From Micromonospora ureilytica (GTDB lineage Bacteria; Actinomycetota; Actinomycetes; Mycobacteriales; Micromonosporaceae): a DNA stretch of 64,000 nt. The notes under the pieces were generated by a model, which made no database searches, was not told where the DNA came from, and was given only the letters and a program-made list of their open reading frames with translations. Shown here piece after piece: positions 33,170 to 42,122 of the stretch; within the stretch, counting starts at the first letter, position 1, and each line of letters begins with the position of its first letter. Both the position numbers and the translations under genes were made by a program. The stretch covers positions 4,340,001-4,404,000 of the forward strand of contig NZ_JADOTX010000001.1 in assembly GCF_015751765.1 (NCBI RefSeq). The letters are read 5' to 3'.

Positions 33170-35599
33170 TCATCCGACCAGGCCGACCGGTGACCGGGCG
33201 GGGCGGTGACGCAGCAACCGCCACGTCGGCAGCACACTCGACACCACCGCGAGCAGCAGGCACAGCCCCACCACCCCGGCGACCACCGACCATGGCACCA
33301 CCAGATCGACGGGGGCGCCGACCTGCTCGGCGAGGCCGGCGCTGATGCTGAGCAGACCGACGAACGCGACAGCCCCACCCAGCAGGGCGCCGATCAGGAC
33401 CACCAGGGCGGACTCCGCCGTGACCAGCCAGATGACCTGCCGTCGGGTCGCCCCGGCCATCCGGATCAGCCGAAGATCCGCGGCCCGGCCGGCGGCGGCG
33501 AGCAGCAGCGTGTTGGCCACCGCGATGGCCCCGTAGCCGGCGGACACCCCGATCAGCAGCAGTGTGAAGAGCCAGACGAGGCGGTCCTCCGCGGCGTCCG
33601 CCTCGGCCGCCCAGCCCGGGACGTCGAGGATCCGCGCGCCGACCGGCGGATCGATGCGGTCCCGGACGTACACGGTGGACGTCAGCGCCGACGGGTCGTG
33701 CGCCCGCACCACGGCCCGGGGCACCAGCAGGTCGCCGGGGATCGAGGTGTCGTCGACCACGGCGACGACACGCAACGACACCGACGTCCCGTCGGCGAAG
33801 ACCACCGGGTACGGCTCGGACGGCAGCCGGTTCGCCGAGGCGGTGACCACCACAGTGTCGTCGCCCTTCAGGTCGTTCAGCGAGCCGGCGACGACGGTGA
33901 GCACCCGGTTCGCGGCGGCGAAGCCCTCCGGTTCCACACCGAGCGCGGTCATCGGCCGGTCCCGTGGCGACGTTCCAGGATCGGTGCGGTAGACGGTGGT
34001 CGGCAGGAGGGCGGTGCCACCTGTCGCGGCGACGGCCCGGTCGGACAGGCCGGGCGCGCGGTCCGGCACGACGATCCAGCCGGCGTTCACGTTGTCCGCC
34101 CGACCGGCCGCGTACGCGGCGGTGGTGGTGCGCACCATGCCGGACACCAGCACCGCGAACGCGACAGTGAGCAGCACCGGCGCGGCGATGGCGGCGGTCC
34201 GCCGGGTCGCTGTCAACGCGCCGCCCCGGACCAGCATCCCGATCGCGCCACCGGGCCGACGCACCGGAGAACGCAGCAGCCACACCAGCGGCCCGACCAC
34301 CACCGGGGCGAGCACCGTGGCACCGGCCACCAGCGCCATCACCGCGTAGAGCGCGTACTGCGCCCCGACCCGAGCCTCGTCGGCGGTCGCCGTGCCAACA
34401 CTGAGCGCGGCCCCCGCCGCGACGAGCAGCACCCCGGTGGCGGCGCGCAGCCACCCGATCGGTCGCTGTTCCACAGCAGCCTCGCGCAACGCCTCCAACG
34501 GGCGGACCCGCGCCGCCCGTCGGGACGCCGACCAGACGGCCAGCAACGCGATCGCCGGCCCGGCGGCGAGCGAGACCGCGACCGGCCAGAGTTCGTAGCG
34601 GACCCGGAAGGTCGACGGTTCGTAGCCGACGTCGACCAGCAGCCGTCCCAGCAACGGGGCGAGCGCGGCGCCCACCAGCAGGCCGACGAGCCCCGCCGAG
34701 ACGCCCACGGCGAGCGCCTCCGCGTACACCAGGCGGCGGACCTGACGCCCGGTGGCGCCGACGGCGCGCAGCAGGCCCAGCTCACGGCGGCGCTGCGCGA
34801 TGGTGAACGCGAAGGTGGAGGCGACCACGAACACAGTGACGAAGCCGGCGAGGGCCGCCGTGGCGGTGAGCACCTGCATACCGATCCACCGGGTACGGGC
34901 GTCGCCGCGCGGCTCCAGCGCGCCACGGGCGTCGCCGGTGAGCACCCGCCCGTCCCCGCCGACGGCTCCGCGAGCCGCCGTCGCGACCCGTTCGGGATCG
35001 GCGCCCGGCGCGAGCACCAGCCCGATGGCCCGCACGCCCGGCGCGAGCGCGGCGGCGACAGCGTCCGCGACATGGACGCCGGGCCCGTCGACCAGACCGG
35101 AGACGGTGTACGACTCCGGGCCGCCGGCGGTCAGCACTGTGACAGGTGCACCGGCGCGCAGCCCGAGCGCGCTGTCGACGACCACCTCGCCGGGCCGGCG
35201 GGGTGGCTCGCCAGCCGTGAGGCGCAGTCCGCCCAGCTGGGCGCTGGACCAGCCGTGGCCCTGGTGGGCGTCCTCCCGCCGGGTGTCGGTTGCCGAGGGT
35301 CGGCCGTCGACGAGCGGCTGAGCGTAGAAGGTGCGGTCCGGCACCGCCGCGACCACGTCCGGCAGACCCGCCAGCCTGCGAACGAGCTCCGCGGCCGTGG
35401 TGGCGGACCAGGGCCGGCTCGGCACGAAGTCGTCCGGCGACGCGCCCGCCTCGGGGCTCTGCACCACGACCGCAGCCCGTGCCAGTCGGTCCGGCACCTG
35501 CGGACGCCCCGAAGCGAGCAGCAGTGTGGCCGCCGCGACAAGCGTGACCCCGATGGCGACGGCCACGAACGCGCTGGCCGACCGCCGGACGCTCACCAC
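33170..35599 (-). CDS. FtsX-family ABC transporter permease (MacB type, duplicated FtsX domains)
   Basis: An 809-residue permease. An N-terminal membrane anchor (residues 8-30) is followed by a long extracytoplasmic region. The first FtsX domain (about 240-370) contains FTIAQRRRELGLLRAVGATGRQVRRL. A second MacB-like extracellular part follows, and the last FtsX domain (about 690-800) contains GRAADLRLIRMAGATRRQV. The RRRELGLLRAxGAT loop is the family signature where the ATPase docks. Such exporters move lipoproteins, peptides or antibiotics, or act as mechanotransmitters. GTG 35599 or 35596 overlaps the ATPase stop, so the pair is coupled. Control by the divergent two-component system 2 is likely. 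Confidence 0.92.
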   Translation of the reverse strand: MVSVRRSASAFVAVAIGVTLVAAATLLLASGRPQVPDRLARAAVVVQSPEAGASPDDFVPSRPWSATTAAELVRRLAGLPDVVAAVPDRTFYAQPLVDGRPSATDTRREDAHQGHGWSSAQLGGLRLTAGEPPRRPGEVVVDSALGLRAGAPVTVLTAGGPESYTVSGLVDGPGVHVADAVAAALAPGVRAIGLVLAPGADPERVATAARGAVGGDGRVLTGDARGALEPRGDARTRWIGMQVLTATAALAGFVTVFVVASTFAFTIAQRRRELGLLRAVGATGRQVRRLVYAEALAVGVSAGLVGLLVGAALAPLLGRLLVDVGYEPSTFRVRYELWPVAVSLAAGPAIALLAVWSASRRAARVRPLEALREAAVEQRPIGWLRAATGVLLVAAGAALSVGTATADEARVGAQYALYAVMALVAGATVLAPVVVGPLVWLLRSPVRRPGGAIGMLVRGGALTATRRTAAIAAPVLLTVAFAVLVSGMVRTTTAAYAAGRADNVNAGWIVVPDRAPGLSDRAVAATGGTALLPTTVYRTDPGTSPRDRPMTALGVEPEGFAAANRVLTVVAGSLNDLKGDDTVVVTASANRLPSEPYPVVFADGTSVSLRVVAVVDDTSIPGDLLVPRAVVRAHDPSALTSTVYVRDRIDPPVGARILDVPGWAAEADAAEDRLVWLFTLLLIGVSAGYGAIAVANTLLLAAAGRAADLRLIRMAGATRRQVIWLVTAESALVVLIGALLGGAVAFVGLLSISAGLAEQVGAPVDLVVPWSVVAGVVGLCLLLAVVSSVLPTWRLLRHRPARSPVGLVG

Positions 35600-36342
35600 G
35601 ACGACTCCGCGACGGTTTCCCGCTCGGCGATCCTCGCGGCGACGGCGGCGGCGCTGATCGGGCCGGTCAGCTCGTCGACGACGCGGCCGTCGGCCAGCAG
35701 GAGGACCCGATCGGCGTACGCGGCGGCGGCGGGATCGTGGGTCACCATCACGACGGTCTGCCCGTGGTCGTCGACGAGCGCACGCAGCAGCCGAAGCACC
35801 TGCCGGGAGGACGCGCTGTCCAGTGCCCCGGTGGGTTCGTCCGCGAAGACCACCGCCGGACGGGTGATCAACGCTCGGGCCACGGCGACGCGTTGCTGCT
35901 CGCCGCCGGACAGCTCACTCGGCCGGTGCCCGGCCCGGTCGGCGAGTCCGACGGCGTCGAGGGCGGCGGCGACGTCCCGGGCCGGCGGGCGGCGGCGGGC
36001 CAGGCGCGACGGCAACTCGACGTTCTGCGCGGCGGTCAGCGTGGACACGAGGTTGAACGCCTGGAACACGAAGCCGATCCGGTCCCGCCGCAGCCGGGTC
36101 AACGCGTCCTCACCGAGGTCGTTGAGGCGGATGCCGTCGATCGTGACGATCCCCTCGGTCGGGCGGTCCAGCCCCGCCGCGCAGTGCAGCAGTGTGGACT
36201 TTCCCGAGCCCGAGGGGCCCATCACCGCCGTGAACGTGCCGCTCGCGAAACCGGTGGTCACGCCATCGAGCGCCGTCACCCGCCGGGTTCCGGTGCCGTA
36301 CACCGCGCGCAGCCCCGTCAGGGTCACCGTCTGTGTGGTCAT
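35593..36342 (-). CDS. ABC transporter ATP-binding protein (MacB/LolD-like)
   Basis: A 249-residue ATPase. Walker A is MGPSGSGKSTLLHCAAGLDRP, the Q loop VFQAFNLVSTLTAAQNV, the signature LSGGEQQRVAVARALI and Walker B VVFADEPTGALDSASS. This order and the spelling 'SGSGKSTLL..AGLDRP' are typical of the LolD/MacB subgroup that partners FtsX-like permeases. It drives the permease encoded next, with overlapping stop and start. ATG 36342 opens MTTQTVTLTGL. The 168-base gap upstream faces the sensor kinase gene and includes ACCGT-T-ACGGT next to the start. Confidence 0.94.
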   Translation of the reverse strand: MTTQTVTLTGLRAVYGTGTRRVTALDGVTTGFASGTFTAVMGPSGSGKSTLLHCAAGLDRPTEGIVTIDGIRLNDLGEDALTRLRRDRIGFVFQAFNLVSTLTAAQNVELPSRLARRRPPARDVAAALDAVGLADRAGHRPSELSGGEQQRVAVARALITRPAVVFADEPTGALDSASSRQVLRLLRALVDDHGQTVVMVTHDPAAAAYADRVLLLADGRVVDELTGPISAAAVAARIAERETVAESSW

Positions 36343-36497
36343 GACCGTTACGGTCCCGAATGCGGGGCTGCGGCGCGTCGTGCCGGGGCGGGCACTTTCC
36401 GGCCCTCCCCCGGGTGGAGTCGGAGGCCCGGAAACGCCTGCACGTCGTCCTCCGGGATGACCACCCGCAGGCCGACGCGGCCGGCCCAGCCGGCCGA

Positions 36498-36503
36498 TAC
36501 CGT
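36498..36503 (+). promoter_or_regulatory. -10 box, leaderless two-component system 2 operon
   Basis: TACCGT, seven bases before GTG 36511. Confidence 0.55.
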
Positions 36504-36510
36504 TCGACGG

Positions 36511-37668
36511 GTGACCGCTCCCCTGCTGACCCGACGGATGCGACCGGTGGACCTCTACACCGTGGACGCCCTGCTGGCGGTGGCCGTGGGCGGGCTGCTC
36601 TGCCCGTACGCGGCGCTGGAGTCGCCGATGCACGGTGGCGTACGCGAGCCGCTCTGGGTGTCCGTGCTGGTCGGGATGGCCCTCGGGCTGCCGTTGGCCG
36701 TCCGGCGACGGTGGCCGATGACGGTTGCCGTCGTGATCAGCTCCATCACCACAGTTGTCCTGGTCACCGGGGTGATACCCAACTTCGCGGCGGCCGCGCC
36801 GGCGTTCGCCATCGCCCTGTCCTTCTACACGGTGGCCGTGTCGACGCCCACGCGCCGGTCGCTGCTCTGCGCCACCGGTTGTCTCGCCCTGGTGAGCGTC
36901 GGCCTGGTGCTGACCGCGGGGGACCTCTGGTCGCGGACCGGCGCGGTCGCCTACGCCGCCGTCATGGTCGCGCCGGCCTGGGTGATCGGCTGGCTGGTCC
37001 GGGAGCGACGCGCCCTCGCCGCCCGGCAGAGTGACCAGTTGATCGTTCAGACCGCTGCGGAGGAACGGTTGCGGGTGGCGCGCGAGCTGCACGACGTGGT
37101 CGCGCACACGCTGAGCCTCATCGTGGTGAAGGCGGCCGTCGCCAACCACGTCGCCGAGGCGGACCCCCGCGAGGCGGGCGCCGCGCTGCGGGTCATCGAG
37201 GAGACCGGCCGCACCGCGCTGGCCGACGTCCGCCGGGTGCTCGGCGTCCTGCGCGAGGACACCCCGTACGCGCCGACACCTGGGCTGGACGAGTTGCCCT
37301 TCCTCGCTCGGCAGGCGGCGATCGGCGGCGTCGACGTGCAGCTCGACGTGCGGCGGGAGGAGCCGGCCGGCGCGGTGCCGGAGTCGGTGGGCCTCGCGGT
37401 GTACCGGATCGTTCAGGAGGCGGTGACGAACGTGGTGAAGCACGCCGCGCCGGCCGCCTGCCGGGCTACGGTGACCGTCCTGCCCGACGAGGTGCGGGTG
37501 GAGGTGACCGACGACGGCCAGCGGCCGGTCCTGCTCGGCGGGGAGGGACACGGGTTGATCGGCATGCGGGAACGGGTGGCGTTGCACGGCGGGGAGTTCC
37601 GCGCCGGCCCACGTTCCGACTGTGGTTTCACGGTGACGGCCAGCCTGCCCTACCGGGTGGCAGCGTGA
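36511..37668 (+). CDS. Sensor histidine kinase, NarL-partner type (two-component system 2)
   Basis: A 385-residue kinase. Several hydrophobic segments (about residues 18-165) form a membrane sensor with short loops. The HisKA_3 box ERLRVARELHDVVAHTLSLIVVKA holds the phosphorylated His near residue 195. The HATPase domain has YRIVQEAVTNVVKHA and GEGHGLIGMRERV. It phosphorylates the regulator encoded next; the genes overlap by four bases (GTGA). The divergent MacB/FtsX exporter is the likely target, as in antibiotic- or envelope-stress modules of Gram-positive bacteria. Confidence 0.93.
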   Translation: MTAPLLTRRMRPVDLYTVDALLAVAVGGLLCPYAALESPMHGGVREPLWVSVLVGMALGLPLAVRRRWPMTVAVVISSITTVVLVTGVIPNFAAAAPAFAIALSFYTVAVSTPTRRSLLCATGCLALVSVGLVLTAGDLWSRTGAVAYAAVMVAPAWVIGWLVRERRALAARQSDQLIVQTAAEERLRVARELHDVVAHTLSLIVVKAAVANHVAEADPREAGAALRVIEETGRTALADVRRVLGVLREDTPYAPTPGLDELPFLARQAAIGGVDVQLDVRREEPAGAVPESVGLAVYRIVQEAVTNVVKHAAPAACRATVTVLPDEVRVEVTDDGQRPVLLGGEGHGLIGMRERVALHGGEFRAGPRSDCGFTVTASLPYRVAA

Positions 37669-38333
37669 TCCGCGTGCTGATCGCCGACGACCAGGCGCTG
37701 CTGCGCGGCAGTTTCCGGCTGCTTGTCGACCTCAGCCCGGACTGCACCACGGTCGGCGAGGCGGGCACCGGCGTGGAGGCCGTCGCGTTGACCGGGCAGC
37801 ACCGGCCGGACGTGGTGCTGATGGACGTCCGGATGCCGGAGATGGACGGCATCGAGGCCACCCGGCGGATCTGCGCCGACCCGGCGACGGCCGGCACCCG
37901 GGTCATCATCCTGACGACGTTCGACCTCGACGAGTACGTCTACGGTGCGCTGCGCGCAGGAGCCAGCGGCTTCCTGCTCAAGGACACCCCGCCGGCGGAC
38001 CTGCTGACCGGCATCCGGGTGGTCGCCGCCGGGGATGGGCTGCTCGCACCGACGGTGACCCGCCGACTGATCGACGAGTTCGCCCGGCAGCCGGAGCCGA
38101 CCCGGCCGCTGCCCCGCCAGCTCGACGGGGTGACCGATCGGGAACGGGAGGTGCTCGCGCTGATCGCCCGGGGCCTGTCCAACGCGGAGTTGGCCGCGCA
38201 CCTCAACCTCAGCCAGGCCACCGTCAAGACGCACGTCGGGCGGCTGCTGACCAAGCTGGCGGTACGCGACCGGGCGCAACTGGTCATCGTCGCGTACGAG
38301 ACGGGCCTGGTCGGGCCGGGCGGCCTACGCTGA
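37665..38333 (+). CDS. Response regulator, NarL/LuxR family (two-component system 2)
   Basis: A 222-residue regulator. The receiver domain has VLIADDQALLRGSFRLL, phosphorylated Asp in DVVLMDVRMPEMDGIEA, ILTTFDLDEYV, and Lys in FLLKDTPPADLL. The LuxR-type HTH at the C-terminus reads REREVLALIARGLSNAELAAHLNLSQATVKTHVGRLLTKL. GTG 37665 overlaps the kinase stop, so expression is coupled. It probably binds in the gap 36343-36510. Confidence 0.94.
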   Translation: MIRVLIADDQALLRGSFRLLVDLSPDCTTVGEAGTGVEAVALTGQHRPDVVLMDVRMPEMDGIEATRRICADPATAGTRVIILTTFDLDEYVYGALRAGASGFLLKDTPPADLLTGIRVVAAGDGLLAPTVTRRLIDEFARQPEPTRPLPRQLDGVTDREREVLALIARGLSNAELAAHLNLSQATVKTHVGRLLTKLAVRDRAQLVIVAYETGLVGPGGLR

Positions 38334-38362
38334 GCCAGTCGGCCGCGAACCCAGGAGGAGCC

Positions 38363-38902
38363 ATGACCCGGTACGTCGCCCTGCTGCGCGGGGTCAACGT
38401 CGGCACCACCCGGCTGGCGATGGCCGACCTGCGCCGGATCGTCACCGACCTCGGGCACGAGGACGCCAAGACGTACCTGCAGAGCGGCAACGTGGCCTTC
38501 GGCAGCACGGTGCGCGACGCGGAGAAGCTGGCCGCCGGGATCGAGCGGGCGCTCACCGACGAGCTGGCGTTGACGGTGCCGGTGCTGGTGCGCAGCGGTC
38601 GGGAGTTGGCGGCGATCGCCGGCGGCAACCCGTACGCCGATCGGGAGGACGACCCGACGCGCCTGCTGGTGGCCTTCCTCGCCACCGCACCGAAGAAGTC
38701 CACCGTGGACGCGCTGGCCGTGCCCGGTGGCGAGAACGTGTCGTTCACGGTGACCGGCCGGGAGGTGTTCCTGCACTACGTCGACGGCGGTTACGGGCGG
38801 TCGAAGTTCACGAACGCGTACCTGGAGAAGAAGCTCGGCGTGGTGGCCACCACCCGCAACTGGAAGTCGGTGCGGGCCCTGGCGGAGATGACCGCCCCCT
38901 GA
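38363..38902 (+). CDS. DUF1697 family protein
   Basis: A 179-residue protein with the DUF1697 hallmarks: YVALLRGVNVGTTRLAMADLRRI at the start, KTYLQSGNVAFGS, the region LLVAFLATAPKK, and the closing TNAYLEKKLGVVATTRNWKSVRAL. The family is widespread and structurally ferredoxin-like, but has no assigned biochemical role. It is soluble and cytosolic. ATG 38363 has AGGAGG six bases upstream, and a TACGCT box lies about 30 bases upstream, so this transcript has a short leader. Confidence 0.92.
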   Translation: MTRYVALLRGVNVGTTRLAMADLRRIVTDLGHEDAKTYLQSGNVAFGSTVRDAEKLAAGIERALTDELALTVPVLVRSGRELAAIAGGNPYADREDDPTRLLVAFLATAPKKSTVDALAVPGGENVSFTVTGREVFLHYVDGGYGRSKFTNAYLEKKLGVVATTRNWKSVRALAEMTAP

Positions 38903-38907
38903 CCGGG

Positions 38908-38937
38908 GGTGGGGGCCGCGGCTCGGCGACCCCCACC
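38908..38937. terminator. Hairpin terminator
   Basis: An 8-bp stem, GGTGGGGG and its complement, with a 14-base GC-rich loop. It lies between the convergent DUF1697 and MBL-fold genes. Confidence 0.7.
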
Positions 38938-38945
38938 GACGCCGC

Positions 38946-39926
38946 TCAGAAGTGGTAAGCGGTCTCGTACTCGGGCACCAGCACCCGGCTGCGCGGCGAG
39001 ATCCGGCGCACCGCCGCGATCATCTCGTTCAACCGGGTGCGGTCGGTCGGGGCGACCGGCGGCGGGTTCTGCAACGCCGTCTCGAAGTTGTCGTAGTGCA
39101 CCGGCACCACGACCTTCGGGTAGTCGAGCCCGGCCAGCAGTCGGGGCAGGTAGTCGCCGGTGGTGGTGGCGTTCTGCATGGCCACCATCGCCACGTCGGG
39201 TGCGAGGCCGGTGAGATTCCGCTCGGCGACGTCGCTGGCCCCGGTGAAGTAGACCGACGGGCCGCCGTCGACCCGCAGCAGGTAGCCCAGCGTGTCGCCC
39301 TCCGGCAGGTCCGCGATGGTGGCCGGCTGCGGCGGCGGGGTCACCCGCACCCCGGGAAAGGCCACCGAGTACGACGGGTTGCGGCTGTGCAGCGAGCCGA
39401 CCACCTCGACACTGTGGTCGCCGAAGTCCAGCACCTCCCCACCTTTCACGGAGCTGAGCTGCGTCGACGGCAACCCGTAGGCCAACCCCAGGTGGTACGC
39501 GGTGAGCGTGCCGAACACCCGCGCGCCGGTGCGCTTGGCGATGTACGGCACGTCCATGAAGTGGTCCCAGTGGGTGTGCGTGACCAGCACCGTCATGGCC
39601 CGGTCGACGCGCGGGTCGATCACGTCGGTGCGCACGGTCAACGGGGTCTCCGTCTTGAACGGGCCGGTGAACAGCCCGGTGTCGATCCGGCTGAGGAACG
39701 GGTCGACGAGGACGGTGCGGTCGCCGATGTCGACGCGCCAGCCGGCCGTACCCCACCAGCGGAAGCTGACCGCGCCCTTGCGGCGGGCGGTCGGCGCGGC
39801 TGCGGCGGTCGGCGTGGGCGCGGCGTGGGCCGGGGTGGCGACGCCGGCGGCGAGGCCACCGGCGGAGACCAGGGCTGTGGTGGCGGCGGCGTCGCGCAGG
39901 AAGCGTCGGCGGTCGAGACTGGGCAT
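38946..39926 (-). CDS. Secreted (Tat) metallo-beta-lactamase-fold hydrolase, UlaG-like
   Basis: A 326-residue exported enzyme. A Tat signal opens MPSLDRRRFLRDAAATTALV and ends near PAHA. The MBL-fold metal motif is VTHTHWDHFMD. Other metal ligands lie in SLHSRN, in the Asp of YFTGASDVAE and in the late VPVHYDNFETAL. The early WWGTAGWRVDIGDRTVLVDPFL matches the L-ascorbate-6-phosphate lactonase (UlaG)/NAPE-PLD-like branch rather than true beta-lactamases. Export through Tat suggests the metal is loaded in the cytosol. The substrate is unknown. It is convergent with DUF1697. Confidence 0.9.
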   Translation of the reverse strand: MPSLDRRRFLRDAAATTALVSAGGLAAGVATPAHAAPTPTAAAAPTARRKGAVSFRWWGTAGWRVDIGDRTVLVDPFLSRIDTGLFTGPFKTETPLTVRTDVIDPRVDRAMTVLVTHTHWDHFMDVPYIAKRTGARVFGTLTAYHLGLAYGLPSTQLSSVKGGEVLDFGDHSVEVVGSLHSRNPSYSVAFPGVRVTPPPQPATIADLPEGDTLGYLLRVDGGPSVYFTGASDVAERNLTGLAPDVAMVAMQNATTTGDYLPRLLAGLDYPKVVVPVHYDNFETALQNPPPVAPTDRTRLNEMIAAVRRISPRSRVLVPEYETAYHF

Positions 39927-40080
39927 GCGGATCTACTCCCCGTGGTCGGGCGATGTGTCGACCACGAGCCAACCAGCGGCACCGGGCCCTGGTCCAAGAT
40001 CGAACGCCGCCGGCTCCGATACGTCAGCGGATATCGGTGCTGGTCGGTGGGGGTGCGGCGGCGCTCGGACGGGCGCGAAA

Positions 40081-41007
40081 TCAGTAGCCGCGCAGCGCCT
40101 CGACGGCCGTCCGGGCCGCCTCGCCCATCGCCAGGTCCACGTCGATGCGACGCGGGGTCAACTGTTCGGCGCGGGCGAAGACGGCGATCGCGTACCGGCC
40201 GCCGTCGGGGTACTCGGCGACCCCGGCCTCCAGGTGGAACCCGGGCAGGGTGCCGGTCTTTCCGGACACCCGGACGCCCGGCGGAAAGCCGGCCGCCAGC
40301 CGGGTCCAGAAGATCTGCTGGGCCATCCAGGTGCGGACCATCGCGCAGGCCGCGGCCGGCCCGGCCTCGTCCCGCCAGATCAGCGTGAGCAGCCGGGTGA
40401 TCTCCCGGGCGGTGCTGGACGTGGTGTGCGCGGGGTCGAAGACCCGCATGGCCCGGACCCGGTCCACCGGCAGCGTGGGGAAGATCCGGGCGAACTCCGC
40501 CTCGGTCCGGGCGCCCACGTCGGCGAGCATCATCTCGACCAGCTCCCGAGGCCCACCGAGCACACGGGTACGGGTCAGCCCCAGCTCGACGGCGAGCATC
40601 GGCAACAGATCCGGGCCGACCCGGCGCAGCAGCAGGTCGGCGGCCGTGTTGTCGGTGACCGACATGGCGAAGTACGCGAGGTCGCGCAGCGACACCTCGG
40701 CGTCGTCGGTGCAGCCGGCCAGACCCCACCCACCGAGCCGGTCGGCGGCGGTGACCAGTACCCGCTCGGTCGGATCCAGCTGACCGGCCTCGACCTGCCG
40801 GGCGAACTCCAGCACCAGCAGGATCTTGAAGATCGAGGCGATCACCACCTGCTCGTCGGCCCGCACCCCGACCTCGCGAAGACCGCCGCCGGTCGGGCCG
40901 CCACCCTCGACGGCGCTCAGGTCGACGGTGTCCAGGTCCACGACGTGCAGGCTGGCCGTCACCCCGACGGCGGCGAAGATGGCCTCGATGCGTTCCTCCA
41001 CGTCCAC
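40081..41007 (-). CDS. Serine hydrolase, class A beta-lactamase fold
   Basis: A 308-residue protein with a class A beta-lactamase layout. S58-IF-K61 lies in VIASIFKILL, a (S/T)DN-like box in SVTDNTAAD, and KTG in SGKTGTLPG. The omega-loop region is GPRELVEMMLADVG, without a clear catalytic ExxxN, so beta-lactam hydrolysis is uncertain. No signal peptide is present, which also argues against a periplasmic-type lactamase. GTG 41007 is supported by a TACCGT box six bases upstream. The gene is divergent from a LysR regulator, the arrangement of ampC-ampR-like pairs. Confidence 0.85.
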   Translation of the reverse strand: MDVEERIEAIFAAVGVTASLHVVDLDTVDLSAVEGGGPTGGGLREVGVRADEQVVIASIFKILLVLEFARQVEAGQLDPTERVLVTAADRLGGWGLAGCTDDAEVSLRDLAYFAMSVTDNTAADLLLRRVGPDLLPMLAVELGLTRTRVLGGPRELVEMMLADVGARTEAEFARIFPTLPVDRVRAMRVFDPAHTTSSTAREITRLLTLIWRDEAGPAAACAMVRTWMAQQIFWTRLAAGFPPGVRVSGKTGTLPGFHLEAGVAEYPDGGRYAIAVFARAEQLTPRRIDVDLAMGEAARTAVEALRGY

Positions 41008-41013
41008 GACAGC

Positions 41014-41019
41014 ACGGTA
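41014..41019 (-). promoter_or_regulatory. -10 box, leaderless serine hydrolase transcript
   Basis: TACCGT on the minus strand, six bases before GTG 41007. Confidence 0.55.
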
Positions 41020-41020
41020 T

Positions 41021-41044
41021 CCAGCGACGGCGTGGCGGCGCTGG
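41021..41044. promoter_or_regulatory. Candidate LysR operator
   Basis: CCAGCG (41021-41026) and CGCTGG (41039-41044) form an interrupted inverted repeat with 12 bases between. It lies exactly between the two divergent -10 boxes in the 52-base gap. Confidence 0.5.
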
Positions 41045-41046
41045 CG

Positions 41047-41052
41047 TAGGGT
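41047..41052 (+). promoter_or_regulatory. -10 box, leaderless LysR transcript
   Basis: TAGGGT, seven bases before GTG 41060. Confidence 0.55.
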
Positions 41053-41059
41053 CCCGGCC

Positions 41060-42025
41060 GTGGATCTGCTCCGGCACCTGCGGCACTTCGTGGTGGTCGC
41101 ACACGAACTGCACTTCGGGCGGGCCGCGGAGCTGCTCGGGATGGCCCAGCCACCGCTGAGCCAGTCGATCCAGCGGCTGGAACGGGAGCTGACTGTCGAG
41201 CTGTTCGACAGGTCCCGCCGCCAGGTACGCCTCACCACCGCCGGTGAGTTACTGCTCGGCGAGGCGGAGGAGCTACTCGCCGGCGAGGGTCGACTCCGCA
41301 GCCTGATGGGGCAGATCCGCGCCGGTGAGCTGGGCGTACTCCGGGCCGGGGTGCCACCGGAGACGCCCGCCGTGACGCTGCGCTCGCTGCTGGACGGGCT
41401 CACCACCCGGGCGCCCGGCCTGGACGTGGAACTGCACGAGCTGACCACTGCCGAGCAGGTGCGGATGCTCGCCGAGCGGACCCTGGACGTGGGGCTCGTG
41501 CATCACCCGGTGGCGGCGGAGGGGCTGCGTTTCGGCGCCCCTGTCGACGTACCCCTGGGGGTGCTGCTGCCGCGCACCTCACCGCTGGCCCGCGGCCGTG
41601 CGGTGACGCTCGCGTCGCTCTCCGACCTGGATCTGGTGGCCGCGCCCCGCGCCACCGCCCCCGGCTGGCACGACCACCTGCTGGCGGTGTGCCGGCAACA
41701 CGGTTGGCGCCCGGCCCGGGTGCGCCCGGCCCGCAACCCGGAGTTCCTCTTCGGGCTGGTGCTGGCCGGAGGCGGGGTGGCCGTGGAACCGGCGGCGGTG
41801 GCCCGCCGGGAACCCCGGATGGCCTGGCGGCCGATCACCGAGGCGCCGCTGGCCAAGCGCACCTCGGCGGCCTGGCCGGACCGGTCGGCGCACCCGGCGG
41901 CCGCGATGTTCGGCCAACTCGCCGCGGAGGTGCTGGCCGATGCCGAACCCACCGCGCCCGCGCCGCCCGCGACGTCGGTGCCGGCGGAACGGCCGTGGCC
42001 GGTGCTGTTCGACACGACCGGGTGA
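41060..42025 (+). CDS. LysR family transcriptional regulator
   Basis: A 321-residue regulator. The N-terminal winged HTH reads LRHLRHFVVVAHELHFGRAAELLGMAQPPLSQSIQRLERELTVELFDRSRRQVRLTTAGELLL in structure and spacing. The rest is a two-lobed periplasmic-binding-like effector domain (about residues 90-295) with LDVGLVHHPV and a VLAGGGVAVEPAA block. It probably controls the divergent serine hydrolase and itself from the palindrome between them; the co-inducer is unknown. Confidence 0.93.
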   Translation: MDLLRHLRHFVVVAHELHFGRAAELLGMAQPPLSQSIQRLERELTVELFDRSRRQVRLTTAGELLLGEAEELLAGEGRLRSLMGQIRAGELGVLRAGVPPETPAVTLRSLLDGLTTRAPGLDVELHELTTAEQVRMLAERTLDVGLVHHPVAAEGLRFGAPVDVPLGVLLPRTSPLARGRAVTLASLSDLDLVAAPRATAPGWHDHLLAVCRQHGWRPARVRPARNPEFLFGLVLAGGGVAVEPAAVARREPRMAWRPITEAPLAKRTSAAWPDRSAHPAAAMFGQLAAEVLADAEPTAPAPPATSVPAERPWPVLFDTTG

Positions 42026-42122
42026 ACAGATCCGTCGTTGCGCTCGTCACCCCCGGTTGGGCGGTGAATCGTCCACCCACCCGGGTATGGATGACAGGTA
42101 ACGAAGACGCGAAGGAGCCGCA

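Noticed and set aside
31047..34454. 1135-codon minus-strand open frame across SOUL, membrane protein and permease genes
   Set aside because: It runs antisense or out of frame to three well-supported genes and has the Arg/Gly/Ala composition of a GC-driven shadow.
40081..41007. Calling this gene a beta-lactam resistance enzyme
   Set aside because: There is no signal peptide and no clear catalytic omega-loop Glu; the fold alone does not show beta-lactamase activity.
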